From the NCBI GenBank assembly GCA_046160865.1, contig JBJXHG010000051.1:1-64000 (forward strand): 64,000 nt of DNA, written 5' to 3'. The translations under genes and the position numbers were made by a program. Each line of letters begins with the position of its first letter. Position 1 is the first letter of the stretch. Under the pieces are notes generated by a model. It saw nothing but the letters and a program-made list of their open reading frames with translations. It had not been told where the DNA came from and made no database searches. The stretch comes from JBJXHG01 sp046160865 (GTDB taxonomy: Bacteria; Planctomycetota; UBA1135; GCA-002686595). Positions 42,782 to 50,619 of the stretch are shown here, piece after piece.

Positions 42782-44029
42782 TCAGCGCGGGAGCGCTCGG
42801 ACGATGACGGCCGAGTTGATCCCGAGCATGCCGAAGGAAAGGTTCAACAGGTGGCGAATCCGGTCACGTTGGACCGGCCGATTGAGGACGAGGTTGCGCA
42901 CCTCGCAAGCGGGATCGAGGCGATCGACGTTGATCGTCGGATGCACGTAGCCGTCGTCGAACGACGGCAAGTTGCCGGCGAGCTCGAGGGCGCCGGCGGC
43001 GCCCATCGCGTGGCCGATGAAGCTCTTCGTGTTGTTGACGTGCGTGTTCGCGCTGTCGCCGAACACCGCGCGCAAGGCTTCGCACTCTTGCTGATCGCCG
43101 AGCGGCGTCGCGGTCGCGTGGCTGCTGACGACGTCGATGTCCGAGGGCGCGAGGCCCGCGCGCGCGAGCGCGCCGCGCATGCACTCGTTCTGGCGCTCGG
43201 CGAGCGGCAGCACGAAGTCGGTGGCATCGGAGTTCACGCAGTGCCCGACGACCTCGCCGTACATCTTCGCGCCGCGCTTCAGCGCGTCGTCGTAGCGCTC
43301 GAGCAGGTACAGACAGCCGCCTTCCGCGACGACGATGCCGTTGCGATCCGCGTCGAACGGACGCGAGGCCTTCGTCGGATCGGCGTGGCTCGCGAGCGCG
43401 CCTTGCGCCTTGAAGCTCGCGAAGATGCCGAACGTGTGGATGCTCTCCGACACGCCGCCGCACAGCGCACGGTCGATCTCGCCGAGCTGCAACATCTGCA
43501 TGCCGTGCACGAGACCGAGGTTGCCGGCGGCGCACGCAGCGCCGATGCAGTACGCGGGCCCGGTGATGCCGAGCGACAGCGAGATCTCGCCGGCCGGATT
43601 GTTCGCGACCGTGCGCGGGTTGTGGTGGTGCGACCAGAACGAGAGATCGAAGCCGTAGCCCGCTACCTCGTGGATCTGGTTCTCGGTCTCGACGTTGCCG
43701 TGCTCCGTCGTGCCGACGTAGATGCCGGTGCGCGCGCGCGCGTGCGCGTCGAGCGACGCGAGCGCCACGCCGCCGTCGAGCAGCGCCTCTTGCGCGCAGT
43801 GGATCCCGATCGAGCCCGCGCGTGTGCCGCGGCGCAGCTCCTTGCGCTTCTGATGCTTCAACGGATCGAAATGACACACGCCCGCGAGCGTTTCGCCGAC
43901 GTGGCGGATCGACCAGCGCTCCACGCCCGAAACTCCGTTCAGGAGGTTCTTGCGATACTGCGGCAGCGTGTCGCCGTTCGGGCTCGTCAGTCCCACGCCG
44001 GTGATGACGACGCGCGGGAGATCAACCAT
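42782..44029 (-). CDS. 3-oxoacyl-ACP synthase (KAS II/FabF type)
   Basis: 415 residues from ATG 44029. Active-site triad C166 (in GAACAAGN), H304 (SSHATATPLGD) and H340 (NTKSFIGHAMGAAG) with K335; all intact, so it is a condensing enzyme and not a chain-length factor. VVITGVGLTSPNGD opens the protein as usual. It elongates acyl-ACP with malonyl-ACP by decarboxylative condensation. Only one KS is present, so primer supply must come from general metabolism. The start overlaps the regulator stop by eight bases. Confidence 0.92.
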   Translation of the reverse strand: MVDLPRVVITGVGLTSPNGDTLPQYRKNLLNGVSGVERWSIRHVGETLAGVCHFDPLKHQKRKELRRGTRAGSIGIHCAQEALLDGGVALASLDAHARARTGIYVGTTEHGNVETENQIHEVAGYGFDLSFWSHHHNPRTVANNPAGEISLSLGITGPAYCIGAACAAGNLGLVHGMQMLQLGEIDRALCGGVSESIHTFGIFASFKAQGALASHADPTKASRPFDADRNGIVVAEGGCLYLLERYDDALKRGAKMYGEVVGHCVNSDATDFVLPLAERQNECMRGALARAGLAPSDIDVVSSHATATPLGDQQECEALRAVFGDSANTHVNNTKSFIGHAMGAAGALELAGNLPSFDDGYVHPTINVDRLDPACEVRNLVLNRPVQRDRIRHLLNLSFGMLGINSAVIVRALPR

Positions 44030-44750
44030 TCGCGAGCTCCGCGTCCTCCGCGTCGTCGTCTGCGAGCTCCTCGTCGTCGTCGGGCAGACTCGCGAGCACG
44101 CCGGCTGCGAGCGCGTCGTGCTTCGCGAGCTTGCCGCGCTTGCCAGCGCCGCGCATGCCAATCTTGAGCGCGGTGCCGACCGCTTTGGACAGGATGCTCT
44201 GGCTGTCGCCGAGCGCGCGCTCGACGGAGCTGAACACGAGCTGCATCACGGCGTCCGCGATCTCGAGCGACGAGATGATCGAGCGCAGCGTGATGACGCG
44301 CGGATCGCGTGGACCGTACTCGCGGCGCACGTAGCCGAGCGTGCTCTGCGCGGTTTGCTTCAGGCGTCCCATCACGACTTGCTCGCGGCGACGGAACACC
44401 GTCGCGACGATCGAGAGCGTGTTGCCGACCGGCGAGTGCAGGTGGCAGCGGCGATCCGCGTCGAACTCGGATTGAATCGCGCCCCAGGCGGTGAGCTCGT
44501 TCAGCGCCGTGCTCGTGGCGCCTTGCGACAAGCGCAGCACGCGGCTGATGTCGCGCGACGAGAGCCGTTGTCCCGCGAGCACGAGCAATCCCCAGACGCG
44601 GCCGTGCACGCGCTTGAACCCGAAGGTCTTGAAGAAGAGCTCGAAGGTCGGGAGCTCGGCCTGCAGCGGAGCGTCGAGACCTTGGAACTCACCCGGCGGC
44701 GCGACGGGGCCCGCGGTCGGAGGCGGGGAGACTTCGAGACGGTCGGACAT
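44022..44750 (-). CDS. GbsR/MarR-family transcriptional regulator
   Basis: 242 residues from ATG 44750. After a Pro-rich 35-residue lead, a winged-helix region (about 45-115) reads FGFKRVHGRVWGLLVLAG, SRDISRVLRLSQGATSTALNEL (recognition helix area), and LTAWGAIQ, typical of GbsR-type MarR repressors. Helical middle and a very acidic tail follow. It is the first gene of the 44750-33170 operon and very likely controls it, perhaps through the 20-bp direct repeat at 44930-44969. Confidence 0.8.
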   Translation of the reverse strand: MSDRLEVSPPPTAGPVAPPGEFQGLDAPLQAELPTFELFFKTFGFKRVHGRVWGLLVLAGQRLSSRDISRVLRLSQGATSTALNELTAWGAIQSEFDADRRCHLHSPVGNTLSIVATVFRRREQVVMGRLKQTAQSTLGYVRREYGPRDPRVITLRSIISSLEIADAVMQLVFSSVERALGDSQSILSKAVGTALKIGMRGAGKRGKLAKHDALAAGVLASLPDDDEELADDDAEDAELANG

Positions 44751-45038
44751 GGGGGGCGCGGCGGAGTTCAGATTTTTCAGATATCGGGCCGCGGAGTGAT
44801 CGCATGCGGCGCGGTCGAAATCCACAGCGGGGCCCGAAAAATCCGGATCGGCGTGCCCTCCTCGAGACGAGTCGCGCTGGGCCAGGGCGAGACGTGGATG
44901 CGAGGAGGTGCCTGGGCTGGCCCACCGATATACGCGCGATTCCATCTCCATACGCGCGATCCCATCCCCGCGATCGCACGACGCTCGCGCGGTGGCGGGC
45001 GCACCGATGCATCCGCGCGAGCGCTCCGCGCGGGGCGC
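44751..45038 (-). promoter_or_regulatory. promoter region of the ole/fab operon with direct repeat
   Basis: 288 bases without a gene lie between oleA and the regulator. Two 20-base direct repeats sit head to tail at 44930-44949 and 44950-44969 (18 of 20 identical; unit ATACGCGCGATYCCATCYCC). A separate 8-base inverted pair, gatttttc at 44771-44778 and gaaaaatc at 44836-44843, lies in a locally AT-rich stretch near the regulator start. These are operator candidates. No confident -35/-10 was found. Confidence 0.5.
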
Positions 45039-46076
45039 TCATTCCTCGATCGCGAGCATCAGGCAGTGCAACCCGCTGCCGATTCCGAGCGCGGCGACGC
45101 GCTGTCCCTTCGTGATGAAGCCTGCCTCGACGGCGAGCGCGTACGTCAGCGGCAACGACACCGAGCCCATGTTCCCCAGTCGATCGACGGTGGGGAAGTC
45201 GCGCGCGAGATCGAGACCGAGTGCCGCGAGCATCTCCCGTCGGTGCGCCAAGCCGACTTGGTGCGTGACGACGCGCTCGATGTCGTCGCGCGTCCATTGC
45301 ATGTGATCGAGGAAGCGCTCGAACGTGCGCTGCGCGAGCGCGATGCCCGCGCGCATCAGCGCTTCGGAGTCCGTCTCCATCACCGGACCGCCGAGCGACG
45401 GCTCGAAGTCGCCGCGGCACAGCGCGTGTTGCGCCGTATCGGCGAGCGCGATGCCGCCGAGCAAGCGCCGCGACGAGCGCGCGCTGTCTTTGTGCACCAG
45501 CACACATGCCGCGGCTCCGGACCCGATCGTGAGCGACGCGTGCGCGCGCTTGATCTCGCGTCGGCCGGCGTTCGGATTCTCCTCGAGCGCACGGATCGTC
45601 GCTTCGACGAGCGGACCGCCGTCTTCACCGGCGACGACGAGCGCGGCTTCGATCTCGCGCCGCTCGATCGCTCCCGCGACGAGCAGCATCGCGTTCGCGA
45701 AGCCGAGGCATGCGTTCGACAGATCGAACGCGGTGCACTCGGGCGCGAGTTGCAACGCGTCGTGTACGACGGACGCCGTCGACGGCTCGAGGAAGTCGCG
45801 GCACACCGACGCGTGCACGAGCGCGCCGATCTTCTGCGGGTCGATGCGCGCCAGCTCGAGCGCGCGCGCGCCTGCGCGTGCAGCGATCTGACTCGGGCGC
45901 GTGCCGGGCTCGAAGAAGCGTCGCTCGCGCACGCCGCTCATCAGCTCGATGCGTCCGGGCGAGAGTCCGAGCCGGCCGTACGTCTTGTCGAGCCGTCGCT
46001 CGATCTCCTCCGACGTCACCGCGCGCTCCGGGAGCACGTACGCGAGCGCTTCGATGTGGACGCTCTTCGTGCGCAT
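45039..46076 (-). CDS. oleA: OleA-like acyl-CoA head-to-head condensing thiolase
   Basis: 345 residues, thiolase/KAS III fold. Catalytic C123 in LSNACLGFANAM, H272 in THQVGLAHR and N302 in RLGNMGSVSLP are present, plus E97 in DFLEPSTAS, 26 residues before the Cys as in characterised OleA (Glu117/Cys143), the glutamate used for the non-decarboxylative Claisen condensation. OleA joins two acyl thioesters to a 2-alkyl-3-keto acid. It is a separate transcription unit 288 bases upstream of the operon that carries oleB, oleC and oleD, and divergent from dinB. Confidence 0.9.
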   Translation of the reverse strand: MRTKSVHIEALAYVLPERAVTSEEIERRLDKTYGRLGLSPGRIELMSGVRERRFFEPGTRPSQIAARAGARALELARIDPQKIGALVHASVCRDFLEPSTASVVHDALQLAPECTAFDLSNACLGFANAMLLVAGAIERREIEAALVVAGEDGGPLVEATIRALEENPNAGRREIKRAHASLTIGSGAAACVLVHKDSARSSRRLLGGIALADTAQHALCRGDFEPSLGGPVMETDSEALMRAGIALAQRTFERFLDHMQWTRDDIERVVTHQVGLAHRREMLAALGLDLARDFPTVDRLGNMGSVSLPLTYALAVEAGFITKGQRVAALGIGSGLHCLMLAIEE

Positions 46077-46232
46077 GCAACCCCGCGCAACCTCGGCGGG
46101 CCGCAGAGAATAGGCCGCGCGCCCGCGAAGGCAATCGCGCACGAGCTTTCGCAACCGACGCGCGCTCGGATTGCGGAATCCGACTTCCCCACGCATCCTG
46201 TCGAGCCCCACGCGGGCCACGAGGACCGCGAG

Positions 46233-47513
46233 ATGCCCCCCGCAGAGCCCACGATCCTGCACGTGGACATGGATGCGTTCTACGCGTCCATCGAGGTCCG
46301 CGACAACCCGTCGCTCGCCGGCTCGCCGGTGTGCGTCGGCGGTCCGTCGGATGCGCGCGGCGTGATCGCCGCGGCGAGCTACGAAGCGCGCAAGTTCGGC
46401 GTGCACTCGGCGATGCCGACGGCGCAAGCGCGGCGCTTGTGTCCCGACATGGTGCTCCTGCCGCCGGACTTCGATCGCTACACGGCGGTGAGCCGCGAGA
46501 TCATGTCGATCTTCCGCTCGTACACGCCGCTCGTCGAGCCGCTCTCGCTCGACGAAGCGTTCCTCGACGTCGCGGGCTGCGAGCGCTTGTTCGGCGACGC
46601 CGCGGAGATCGGCCGCTCGATCAAGCGCGACATCCTGCGTCAGTGCGGACTCGTCGCGTCCGTCGGCGTCGCGCCGAGCAAGTTCCTCGCGAAGATCGCC
46701 TCCGACCTCGACAAGCCCGACGGCTTCCGCGTCATCCGTCCGGACGAGGTGCGCTCGATCCTCGATCCGTTGCCCGTGTCGAAGGTCTTCGGCGTCGGGC
46801 AACGCACGGCGCTGCGTATGGACGCGCTCGGTGTGAAGACGATCGGTGATCTCGCGCGTCGCGACAAAGCCGAGGTCATGAAGGAGTTCGGCGCCACGGG
46901 CGCGTGGATCCACGACCTCGCGCACGGCATCGACACGCGGCGCGTCACCGCGCGACGCGAAGAGAAGTCGCACGGCATGGAGCGCACGTTCCCGAAAGAC
47001 ATCACGACGCGCGAGGAGCTGCGCTTGATGTTGCTCTCGTTTTGCGAAGAGGTCGCGTACGGTCTGCGCGACAAAGGCCTGCGCGGCCGCACCGTCACGT
47101 TGAAAGCGCGCTTCGGCAGCTTCCGCACCGTGACGCGCACGAAGACGCTCGAGCACGCGACGAACCTCGGCCCGCGCTTGTACGCGACGGCGAAAGAGCT
47201 GCTCGAGCAAGTGCCGCCGGGACCGCTGCGCTTGGTCGGCATCCAGGTGAGCAACTTGTCCGACGTGCGCGCGCCGGTGCAGGAGAAGCTCTTCGGCGAC
47301 GTGGACGCGGCCGACGAAGCGCCCAAGCACAGCCCGCTCTTGCGCGCGGGCAATCCCGACGTGCAACGGCGGCTCGAGCGCGTGACGGAAGGCCTCGATC
47401 GGCTGCGCAGGAAGTACGGGCGCGGCACGGTCGTGCCGGCGAGCTTGCTCGGCCGCGTGACGCGGAAGGGTCCCCCAGGTTCCGGCGGCAAGCGGCCAGC
47501 GCGCGAAGACTGA
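46233..47513 (+). CDS. dinB: DNA polymerase IV (Y family)
   Basis: 426 residues from ATG 46233 with GAGGA seven bases upstream. Metal ligands D12 and D14 in HVDMDAFYAS and D107/E108 in SLDEAF are intact. GVAPSKFLAKIASD and the helix-hairpin-helix VFGVGQRTALRMDALGVKTIGDL are typical. QEKLF near residue 350 matches a sliding-clamp-binding motif. It performs translesion synthesis. It is divergent from oleA across a 156-base region and functionally unrelated to the lipid genes. No LexA box was recognised upstream. Confidence 0.95.
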   Translation: MPPAEPTILHVDMDAFYASIEVRDNPSLAGSPVCVGGPSDARGVIAAASYEARKFGVHSAMPTAQARRLCPDMVLLPPDFDRYTAVSREIMSIFRSYTPLVEPLSLDEAFLDVAGCERLFGDAAEIGRSIKRDILRQCGLVASVGVAPSKFLAKIASDLDKPDGFRVIRPDEVRSILDPLPVSKVFGVGQRTALRMDALGVKTIGDLARRDKAEVMKEFGATGAWIHDLAHGIDTRRVTARREEKSHGMERTFPKDITTREELRLMLLSFCEEVAYGLRDKGLRGRTVTLKARFGSFRTVTRTKTLEHATNLGPRLYATAKELLEQVPPGPLRLVGIQVSNLSDVRAPVQEKLFGDVDAADEAPKHSPLLRAGNPDVQRRLERVTEGLDRLRRKYGRGTVVPASLLGRVTRKGPPGSGGKRPARED

Positions 47514-47663
47514 GCGCTGGTGCGCATCGCGCCGGGCGTGCGCAGCTCCGTGTCGTGGGGAGTCCGCTATAAGGAGCGCCGCGAGAGACGCGGACACGCG
47601 GCTCGAACCGCATTCGTCGACTCGAGCGTAGAGTGCACTTCGGTGCCGAGGAGACACCGAGCG

Positions 47664-50522
47664 ATGCACATCCTGGGGAAGCACTGCCTTTCATTCTGCG
47701 CCGTCGTCCTGCTCACGTGCGCAGCGCATGGGCAGTGTCCGAGCTGGCGCACCGGCTTCGAGGTCCCGGGTACGAACGCGCTGCTATCCGGAGGGCTCGC
47801 GCCGCGCGTGGGCGCGCTGCGTGTGCTGGACGACGGCACGGAGGGGGGACCTTCTCTCTTCGTCGGCGGATCGTTCTGGACGACGGGCGACATCACGTCG
47901 CCGCTCGTCGCGCGTTGGCGCGGCGGCGAGTGGTCGGCGATCGGCGGCAATCCGGGGATCGCGTCGTACAACCCCGTGATCCTGGACGTCGCGCTCTTCG
48001 ACGACGGCAGCGGCGAATCGCTGTATGCGTGCGGCAGCTTCTATCCGCCGGAGGGTGGCTTCGTCGGTGCGTACGGCATCGCGCGCTGGGACGGCAGCGC
48101 ATGGCACGACGTCGGCGTGTACGACCCGGCGATTCCGGGAACGGGCTCATTCATCGGTGAGCTCGCGGTCTTCGACGACGGCTCCGGTGCAGCGCTCTAC
48201 GGTGCGACCAGCCGCGGCGTTCTGAAGTGGAACGGGTCGGTATGGTCGAACATCGGGTCGACGAATGCAGGAGGCGTGTACACGTTGCTCGTCCACGACG
48301 ACGGCGGCGGACCATCGCTGTTCGCAGGAGGCGGCTTCAAGACGATCGGCGGTGTCTCAGCGAACCGAGTCGCCAAGTGGAACGGATCGAATTGGTCGGC
48401 GCTCGGCGCGGGCGTGACGAACTCGGCCGACAATGCGTGGGTTTACTCGCTCGCGACGTTCGATGACGGCACGGGCGCGCGTCTCGCCGTCGGTGGAGTG
48501 TTCGCGGGCTCGGCGGGCTCGGTGCCGGTCTTGTCGCGCGACGTGATCCTCTGGGACGGCAGCGCGTGGATCGCGCTCGATCTCGGCATCGGTGACCCGA
48601 ATACGTACAAGGGCGTGCGCGCGCTCGCGAGCTACGACGACGGTGACGGCGTCGCGCTGTACGCGGGCGGAGACTTCGACGATGCCGTCCTCGGCACGCA
48701 TTACCTCGCGAGATGGAACGGTGCGCACTGGTCGTCCGTCGGCACGGGCGTCGAGGGCGCGGTCGATCCCGCCGGATACGTGTCCGTCAACGCTCTCGCC
48801 GTGTACGACGACGGCACGGGACACGGCGCAGCGCTCTTCGTCGGCGGCAACTTCACGATCGCAGGCGGCGTCGCAGCGCACCAAGTCGCGCGTTTCGACG
48901 GCGGCGGGTTCTCGCCACTCGTTCATCCGGCGAACGGGTTGAGCGACATGCCGCTCGTGTTTCGCGTCGCCGACGATCCGGCGGGCTGCGGTGAACGACT
49001 CTTCGCGGGCGGTCGTTTCCTCACGGCAGGCGCGACGGCCGCGCGCCGCGTCGCGCAATGGGATGGACAAGCGTGGAGCTCGCTCGGCGCCGGAATCGGC
49101 GGCGACGTGCTCGCGTTCGAGACCTACCGCAGCGCGTCCGAGCCGACGGCGAATCTCTATGCCGGTGGCCAATTCGCCGAGGCTGGCGGCGGCGCAATCG
49201 CGAACGTCGCGCGCTGGAACGGTGCATCGTGGTCGCCGCTCGGCAGCGGCATCACGCAGGCGAACTTTCCCGGTCCGAACGTTCCGATCGTGCGCGCGCT
49301 GTGCGCGTACGACAGCGGCAACGGACCCGAGCTGTATGCCGGCGGCAGCTTCTTGAAAGCAGGGGGCGCGCCGGCGGCGAACATCGCGCGCTGGAACGGC
49401 ACGAGCTGGAACAACGCGGGCTCCGTGAGCTCGGAGCTCTCCTTCGCGTCGGGCGTGATCTGCATGATCGTGTTCGACGACGGCACCGGCGGCGCGCTCT
49501 ACGTCGGCGGCGTGTTCCAGCAGGCCGGCGATCCGTCCGGCGTGAAGACCGTCAACAACGTCGCGCGCTGGAACGGCACGAGCTACTCGGCGCTCGGTGC
49601 AGGACTCAACGGTGGCGTGTACTCGTTCGCGATCTTCGACGACGGATCAGGGCCTGCGTTGTTCGCGAACGGCGGGTTCGGCGTGCATCGCTGGAACGGA
49701 GCCGCATGGATCTCCGCCGGTCCCGGCAACGTCGGTGGTCCGCTCGTCGTGTTCGACTCGGGCAACGGCAAGGAGCTCTGCGGCCAATCGAGCGGCGGAT
49801 TCGTGCGCTGGACCGGCGGCACGACGTGGGTACCGCTCATCGCGGGCGGGCTTCAGCGCATCAACTTCGAGCAGCAGGTCGTCCAGAATGCCGGTGCGCA
49901 GTGCATGGCGGCATTCCGTCCCTCGGCGTCGGACGCGGAGTCGTTGTGCGTCGGCGGTATGTTCGATTACGCCGGCGGACACGTCGCTCACGATTTCGCC
50001 GCAATCGATCCGTGCTCGACACCGCCGGGCACGCCGTTCTGCTTCGGCGACGGATCGCTCGCCACGCCGTGTCCGTGCGCGTCGCCGGACGTGGTGCCGA
50101 GCCCGCCCGCTGCGATCGGTCACGGTTGCGCGAACTCGTTCGATCTCGACGGGGCGCAATTGCTCGCGCACGGCAGCACGACGAGCGACGACGTCGTGCT
50201 CACGACGAGCGGTCAATCGCCCGCTGGCTTCTCGTTCTTCTTCGTCGGCACGGCGGAAGTGACGAACGGCATCGCGATCCAGGACGGCGTGCGCTGCGCA
50301 GGCGGCGCGCTGACGCGCTTCGGCTCGCAGTCCGCCGCATGCGGCAGCGTGAAGTATCCCAATCCAGACGTCGGTTGGACGTCACCGCTCTCGACGGTGA
50401 GCGGCACGACGCCGGGCAGCGGGCTCGCGAAGTACTACCAGGTGCTCTATCGCAACGCGGCGGCGGGTTTCTGCTCCGCGGGCACCGCGAATCTGACGAG
50501 CGGCTATCGCATCGTTTGGTGA
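47664..50522 (+). CDS. secreted tandem-repeat protein, paralogue 2
   Basis: 952 residues from ATG 47664 with GAGGAG about ten bases upstream. Signal peptide about 1-23 ends AHGQ and the mature start CPSWRTGF matches paralogue 1. About 13 repeats with FDDGSG..LYAGG and VARWNGSSW-like cores follow; some copies are degenerate. The C-terminal domain from about residue 792 begins FCFGDGSLATPCPC and ends with YYQVLYRNAAAGFCSAG. Probably exported; propeller-like fold inferred from Trp/Gly periodicity. It is the upstream member of a tandem pair with 50620-53562. Confidence 0.85.
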   Translation: MHILGKHCLSFCAVVLLTCAAHGQCPSWRTGFEVPGTNALLSGGLAPRVGALRVLDDGTEGGPSLFVGGSFWTTGDITSPLVARWRGGEWSAIGGNPGIASYNPVILDVALFDDGSGESLYACGSFYPPEGGFVGAYGIARWDGSAWHDVGVYDPAIPGTGSFIGELAVFDDGSGAALYGATSRGVLKWNGSVWSNIGSTNAGGVYTLLVHDDGGGPSLFAGGGFKTIGGVSANRVAKWNGSNWSALGAGVTNSADNAWVYSLATFDDGTGARLAVGGVFAGSAGSVPVLSRDVILWDGSAWIALDLGIGDPNTYKGVRALASYDDGDGVALYAGGDFDDAVLGTHYLARWNGAHWSSVGTGVEGAVDPAGYVSVNALAVYDDGTGHGAALFVGGNFTIAGGVAAHQVARFDGGGFSPLVHPANGLSDMPLVFRVADDPAGCGERLFAGGRFLTAGATAARRVAQWDGQAWSSLGAGIGGDVLAFETYRSASEPTANLYAGGQFAEAGGGAIANVARWNGASWSPLGSGITQANFPGPNVPIVRALCAYDSGNGPELYAGGSFLKAGGAPAANIARWNGTSWNNAGSVSSELSFASGVICMIVFDDGTGGALYVGGVFQQAGDPSGVKTVNNVARWNGTSYSALGAGLNGGVYSFAIFDDGSGPALFANGGFGVHRWNGAAWISAGPGNVGGPLVVFDSGNGKELCGQSSGGFVRWTGGTTWVPLIAGGLQRINFEQQVVQNAGAQCMAAFRPSASDAESLCVGGMFDYAGGHVAHDFAAIDPCSTPPGTPFCFGDGSLATPCPCASPDVVPSPPAAIGHGCANSFDLDGAQLLAHGSTTSDDVVLTTSGQSPAGFSFFFVGTAEVTNGIAIQDGVRCAGGALTRFGSQSAACGSVKYPNPDVGWTSPLSTVSGTTPGSGLAKYYQVLYRNAAAGFCSAGTANLTSGYRIVW

Positions 50523-50619
50523 GCGCAGGCGCTCGTGCAGGTTGGCGCGGCTGGCGTAGCCGCGCGAATCCCACGCTCCGCGCGAACCGGAACGCGATCG
50601 TTGCGCGTAGAGTGATTGC

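Noticed and set aside
33170..46076. Firm assignment as a ladderane pathway
   Set aside because: The gene families overlap with candidates for ladderanes, but no radical SAM gene is in the locus and the ole genes point to hydrocarbon formation, so this is kept only as a comparison.
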